DNA of 64,000 bases from Bacillus sp. UNC438CL73TsuS30. GTDB taxonomy: Bacteria > Bacillota > Bacilli > Bacillales > Cytobacillaceae. Below the pieces are notes generated by a model. It was given only the letters and a program-made list of their open reading frames with translations, searched no databases and had not been told where the DNA came from. A program made the position numbers and the translations under genes. The stretch is taken from the NCBI RefSeq assembly GCF_000482325.1, contig NZ_AXVA01000026.1, forward strand, positions 17,991 to 81,990. The letters are read 5' to 3'. Positions 60,546 to 64,000 of this stretch are shown here, one piece after another. Positions within the stretch are counted from its first letter, which is position 1. Every line of letters starts with the position of its first letter.

Positions 60546-62591
60546 TTAAAGCCCCACGCGTTTAATTTTTTGGTCCCAATCTTTCGTGAATGCCGGCTCG
60601 CCGTTTTCTTTTACATCCATTTCTCCAACAATAATAAAGTGTTCACCATCAGAAGTTTGCGTAACGTTAATGTCAGCGTCAATCCACCAGCCCTCGCGGC
60701 CAATTCTCATTTTTTGATAAATCGTATATTTTGCGGAAAGAGGATCAGCATTGCTTAAGGTCAACTCCCGCTTCAAATTGTGTTCAACGGTCACATCAAT
60801 TTCATCAAAGCGATAAACCCCTTCGCCAAATACCCCGCCGACACCATCCGTAATGCAAGTCCATGTATCCGTTACAATATCATAAGAAATCGAACGATCG
60901 ACTTTGCCTTCTGAAAGGAGGGTGATCGGAGTGAATGGCGCACTCTCCGGACTCATATTCGGTCCTTCTGTCCGGCTGCCGTTAAAGATTGGCAACGAAA
61001 ACTTAGCGGTTTCCAGATTCAATGTAAGTGCGGCCTCCTCTGGCATGGTCCAAAACATTGGCCAAAAAGTAGTAGCAATTGATAAACGCACCCGGTGACC
61101 GGCTTTAAACCTATGTCCACAGCAGTCGAGATTCACATAGGCATTAACCTTCTCACCAGCGTTCAGCAAGTCTACCCGATCATGTCCATTTAAATGGGTT
61201 AAATTCATGACACCGTAGGAAACACGGGTAACGGATCTGTCCGGTGCTACATCTGATAGCTGTGCAAATAGCATTGCTTTCGGTTTGTCACTCGATAATT
61301 GTACTTCAAATCTCGGGTAGCCTACGATTTCTAATGGGTTATCTAAAAGATCACTTTCAAAGACCATCGCCATTCCATCATCTAATCGCTGGTCTGAAGG
61401 ACTTTCTCCAAATACTCCTGCACCCATCCATTCTCCTGATAAAAGGCCGTGATTTAGAGGGGTTTTTAATAACACCTGTTCTTCTTTATGATCTCTTTCT
61501 TCTAGTAATTTGCCGTGGGTCAATTGATACGTTTTCGTGAGGACATCATTGGATGGCCATGAATCAAGTCCGACCCATTCTCCTTTACTAACCGGTTTAA
61601 TGGAAGAAGGGGGCATGCTTTCCTCAAGCCATACATCAATCATCGGTCCATCCAAGCAATCGTTTTCGATGCCTTTTAGCCAATGATCCCACCATTTAAC
61701 AGCCTCTTGTAAAAAGCCCATCGCAGGTCCGGGAACGCCATCTTGAGGATAAACATGTGCCCAAGGACCGATGATCCCTTTCCTAGGAACCGAAAGCCCC
61801 TTCATTAAACTGAATACGGTATTCGTATAAGAGTCTTCCCAGCCATCGATGGCGAGAACGGGCACTTCAATGTCATCGTAGTTTTCACAAACTGAACCAT
61901 GCTTCCAATATTCATCTCTCGTTTGGTGCTCCATCCACTGCGCCATCCATAATGGCATATTTTCTAGTCGTTCCAGCCATTTTTCCCGCCAGCTGTCGCC
62001 GACAATATGAGGGTCGAGCGGACGCACCTGATAGGCAAGCATAATGTTTCCCCACCAGAAATTATCGTTTAACAGACAGCCGCCTTTATAGTGGATATCA
62101 TCGTTGTAGCGGTCATCGGTAAATCCAAGGGTAATAATAGCCTTTAAATTTTTGGGTCTTCTGGCTGCCACTTGAAGGGAATTAAAGCCTCCCCAAGATT
62201 TACCCATCATTCCGATGTTTCCATTACACCAAGGTTGTTTTGAAATCCATTCAATGACTTCTAGGGCATCATCTTGTTCTTGCTTTAAGTATTCATCTTT
62301 TAGCAGACCATCGGATTCCCCCGAACCTCTCATATCCACTCTGACTGCTGCATAACCATGTCCGGCAAAATATCCATGCATCGGTTCGTCTCTTGTCCTT
62401 GTACCGTCGGTTTTTCGGTAAGGAATGTACTCTAAAATCGCTGGTACTTTTTCACCTTCCGGAACCTCAGGAAGCCAGATCCGGCTGGAGAGTCTCGTTC
62501 CGTCTTTTAAAACAATCCATGTGTTTTCAATCGTTTGATACGCAAACGGAAAATTGGTGATAATTTCTCTTTCTTTGCATTCTGTTGACAT
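60546..62591 (-). CDS. CocE/NonD-type (PepX-like) serine hydrolase
   Basis: A 681-residue alpha/beta hydrolase with a C-terminal jelly-roll. The nucleophile Ser132 is in GKSWGGFNS; RVDMRGSGESDG precedes it. The later acid and histidine are in IDGWEDSYTN and GPWAHVYPQ. The C-terminal PepX_C domain begins near residue 330. Members include cocaine esterase and X-prolyl dipeptidyl peptidase; the Trp after Ser and the domain order fit both. No signal peptide is seen. Cephalosporin-, ester- or proline-dipeptide hydrolysis cannot be told apart by eye. Confidence 0.9.
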   Translation of the reverse strand: MSTECKEREIITNFPFAYQTIENTWIVLKDGTRLSSRIWLPEVPEGEKVPAILEYIPYRKTDGTRTRDEPMHGYFAGHGYAAVRVDMRGSGESDGLLKDEYLKQEQDDALEVIEWISKQPWCNGNIGMMGKSWGGFNSLQVAARRPKNLKAIITLGFTDDRYNDDIHYKGGCLLNDNFWWGNIMLAYQVRPLDPHIVGDSWREKWLERLENMPLWMAQWMEHQTRDEYWKHGSVCENYDDIEVPVLAIDGWEDSYTNTVFSLMKGLSVPRKGIIGPWAHVYPQDGVPGPAMGFLQEAVKWWDHWLKGIENDCLDGPMIDVWLEESMPPSSIKPVSKGEWVGLDSWPSNDVLTKTYQLTHGKLLEERDHKEEQVLLKTPLNHGLLSGEWMGAGVFGESPSDQRLDDGMAMVFESDLLDNPLEIVGYPRFEVQLSSDKPKAMLFAQLSDVAPDRSVTRVSYGVMNLTHLNGHDRVDLLNAGEKVNAYVNLDCCGHRFKAGHRVRLSIATTFWPMFWTMPEEAALTLNLETAKFSLPIFNGSRTEGPNMSPESAPFTPITLLSEGKVDRSISYDIVTDTWTCITDGVGGVFGEGVYRFDEIDVTVEHNLKRELTLSNADPLSAKYTIYQKMRIGREGWWIDADINVTQTSDGEHFIIVGEMDVKENGEPAFTKDWDQKIKRVGL

Positions 62592-62640
62592 GTTAGCATC
62601 CCTTTCTTCCTCTCACGTTGCAAAGAGGTTTAACATAACT

Positions 62641-62654
62641 TTAAAGCGCTTTCT
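62641..62654 (-). promoter_or_regulatory. cre-like site upstream of the CocE-type hydrolase
   Basis: TTAAAGCGCTTTCT matches 12 of 14 positions of the CcpA operator consensus and centres on the palindrome AAAGCGCTTT, about 55 bases before the start codon. The rest of 62592-62965 holds only AT-rich sequence and a short AAGGG-TCTGACT-CCCTT hairpin near 62780. Confidence 0.45.
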
Positions 62655-62965
62655 AAAGACTTTAACCTTAGTTGAAAAAACAATCAAAACCATTTTATAA
62701 TCATGATTACAAAATTACTATGATTAGATTATAGCACCCAAATATATGTCGCACAACTTAAAATTTTCAAAAAATAAATTAAGGGTCTGACTCCCTTTCG
62801 GTTAAAAGTCACGAGGAATTCGATGATAATCTGTTAAACCATATTGGTAATCATTTTTCGGAATCATGGGGTGCGGTAACTTAATTAAATATGTAGTTTG
62901 TCCACACCATGATTTGAAATCCATCATAGTCTATCTAAAAGAAGAAGAAAGGAAGAAGAGGGTCA

Positions 62966-63364
62966 ATGCTGGAGAACGATAATGAATTAAAACGGAAACC
63001 AATGGGGGAAATCGACCGGTTTTCAAGACTCATGCTTGGCAGTCATAACCGCAGAGAACCATATCAAATGAATGAAAATACTTCACAAGAATTTCATGAG
63101 CAACCTGGGCAGGCATCTTTTAATCGCACCACCAATCGGATGGATGGTTGGCTATTTGGCTTTCAGGAAAAAGAAGCTCCGACCTCCTCACAAAACAATC
63201 TCAATCAGATAGAAGGTCTCCTTAACCAGATCGATTTGATGCAGCTGATGGAAACAGTTGATATGTTCGTTGCGACAACTAAACAATTAAAACCATTATT
63301 TAATGATTTCAACCCTTATTTCAAGCGTTTGGCTAAAAAATTCAAAGCATTTAAAGGGGGCTAG
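62966..63364 (+). CDS. Hypothetical protein, 132 aa
   Basis: A soluble, Asn/Gln-rich protein with GGAAGAAGAGGG before ATG. The N-terminal half is charged and looks disordered (DNELKRKPMGEIDRFSRLM). The C-terminal half has helices LNQIEGLLNQIDLMQLMETV and a basic end FKRLAKKFKAFKGG. It is reminiscent of small Bacillus spore-coat-type proteins but I do not recognise the family. It lies directly before the rRNA operon promoters. Confidence 0.75.
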   Translation: MLENDNELKRKPMGEIDRFSRLMLGSHNRREPYQMNENTSQEFHEQPGQASFNRTTNRMDGWLFGFQEKEAPTSSQNNLNQIEGLLNQIDLMQLMETVDMFVATTKQLKPLFNDFNPYFKRLAKKFKAFKGG

Positions 63365-63528
63365 CTTTCTATCTACAACTTCTCCAAAAATAAGGGAAGG
63401 AAGAAGATTGAAACAAAAAAAGTAATTTTAAAAAACTTTCTATTGCAAGTTAACACCCACGGTGTTATATTAATTAAGTCGCTCCCAGAAAGAGTGGATA
63501 AGTAAACAAGATTAAGAAAAACTTCCTC

Positions 63529-63557
63529 TTGTTTTGATTTGCACAACGTGATATAAT
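63529..63557 (+). promoter_or_regulatory. rRNA operon promoter P1
   Basis: TTGTTT, 17 bases, TATAAT: a good sigma-A promoter about 220 bases before the 16S start. The region 63365-63528 contains no recognised gene. Confidence 0.75.
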
Positions 63558-63614
63558 GTAAAAGTTGCTCTTAAAAAGAGTGTGAAAATCAATCGGAATT
63601 GAAAAAAATGATGA

Positions 63615-63643
63615 TTGACGGAATTTAAGAAGTTTGATAAAGT
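63615..63643 (+). promoter_or_regulatory. rRNA operon promoter P2
   Basis: TTGACG, 17 bases, TAAAGT. The tandem P1-P2 arrangement is usual for Bacillus rRNA operons. Confidence 0.7.
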
Positions 63644-63673
63644 AATATTCCTGTCGCTTTTTATAAGTGCTAT

Positions 63674-63682
63674 TGTTCTTTG
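63674..63682 (+). promoter_or_regulatory. boxA-like antitermination site
   Basis: TGTTCTTTG followed by AAAACTAAAC in the rRNA leader resembles the boxA element (TGCTCTTT) of rRNA operons. Confidence 0.6.
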
Positions 63683-63780
63683 AAAACTAAACAAACAAAA
63701 ACGTCAACAAACAATAATAATCATGTTTCTTCTATTATATAGAGAACATGAGCCAACGTAACAAATGAGCTATATCAACT

Positions 63781-64000
63781 TTCTTGGAGAGTTTGATCCT
63801 GGCTCAGGACGAACGCTGGCGGCGTGCCTAATACATGCAAGTCGAGCGAATCAATAGGAGCTTGCTCCTGTTGGTTAGCGGCGGACGGGTGAGTAACACG
63901 TGGGCAACCTGCCTGTAAGACTGGGATAACTTCGGGAAACCGGAGCTAATACCGGATAATCCTTTTCCTCTCATGAGGAAAAACTGAAAGTCGGTTTTTA
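63781..64000 (+). rRNA. 16S ribosomal RNA, 5' end (runs off the window)
   Basis: AGAGTTTGATCCTGGCTCAG at 63788 is the universal position 8-27 of 16S rRNA. GACGAACGCTGGCGGCGTGC and ATACATGCAAGTCGAGCG follow. The first hypervariable region reads AATAGGAGCTTGCTCCTGTT. About 220 bases of the gene are present and the type is Bacillaceae. Confidence 0.98.

Noticed and set aside
60293..60758. ORFs on both strands through the GC-rich element (72 and 124 codons)
   Set aside because: They depend on the palindromic repeat and on the antisense of the CocE-type gene; they have no ribosome sites.
63365..63780. tRNA gene in the rRNA leader
   Set aside because: No cloverleaf or TTCGAATC-type T-loop was found; the region is occupied by tandem promoters and boxA.

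Overview
The window is low-GC Gram-positive DNA from an endospore-forming Bacillaceae (Bacillus/Neobacillus-like). The reasons are strong AGGAGG ribosome sites with ATG/GTG/TTG starts, three Spo0E-like phosphatase genes, a YjcZ-type sporulation peptide, Bacillus-type dispersed hairpin repeats, and a 16S rRNA gene of Bacillus type entering at the right edge. The species cannot be fixed from the window.

Layout. (1) 1-2944: glycolate oxidase GlcD (cut by the left edge), GlcF and a short-chain dehydrogenase. (2) 3000-6900: dispersed repeats, small hypothetical genes, two Spo0E-like genes and an AlkD-like DNA repair protein. (3) 6596-30230: a coherent island for cystine/cysteine breakdown and sulfide disposal. 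It carries seven good and one weaker sigma-54 (-24/-12) promoter and its own sigma-54 activator (8561-10009). The genes are four PLP enzymes of thiol amino acids, an NhaC antiporter, thioredoxin reductase with an atypical thioredoxin, a cystine-type ABC importer, an SQR-like enzyme with a DUF1641 partner, a CstB-like persulfide dioxygenase-rhodanese, a TauE exporter split in two, RidA, a MalY/PatB pseudogene, cysteine dioxygenase, an aminotransferase and pyruvate carboxylase. The inferred logic is: import cystine, reduce it, cleave cysteine to pyruvate + ammonia + sulfide (or oxidise it to the sulfinate), clear 2-aminoacrylate with RidA, oxidise sulfide, export sulfite/sulfonate, and feed pyruvate to oxaloacetate.

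(4) 30286-38669: a patatin, a PAS-GGDEF-EAL-PAS-PAS-histidine kinase fusion, a 217-bp tandem repeat, a YdjM-like membrane protein, an orphan hypothetical protein and a monomeric sarcosine-oxidase-like flavoenzyme. (5) 38890-51925: a catabolic cluster bracketed by two AraC-type regulators. It has a ferritin-like protein and two different homologues of the histidine/phenylalanine ammonia-lyase family, both lacking the Ala-Ser-Gly triad that makes the MIO cofactor. It also has an HbpS/GlcG-like protein, an aquaporin and a tandem MFS + lyase duplication whose first lyase copy has decayed.

(6) 52061-53693: a YjcZ peptide and a truncated, frameshifted sensor kinase pseudogene. (7) 53779-62591: a divergent regulator, MFS transporter and AbgB-like M20 amidohydrolase, then TetR, MFS and a CocE/PepX-type hydrolase on the minus strand. 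(8) 62966-64000: a small hypothetical gene, two rRNA promoters, a boxA-like site and the 5' end of 16S rRNA.

The two points most worth attention are the sigma-54-driven cysteine/sulfide regulon with copied promoter modules, and the pair of MIO-less lyases. I judged all homology by eye from motifs; no database was searched.
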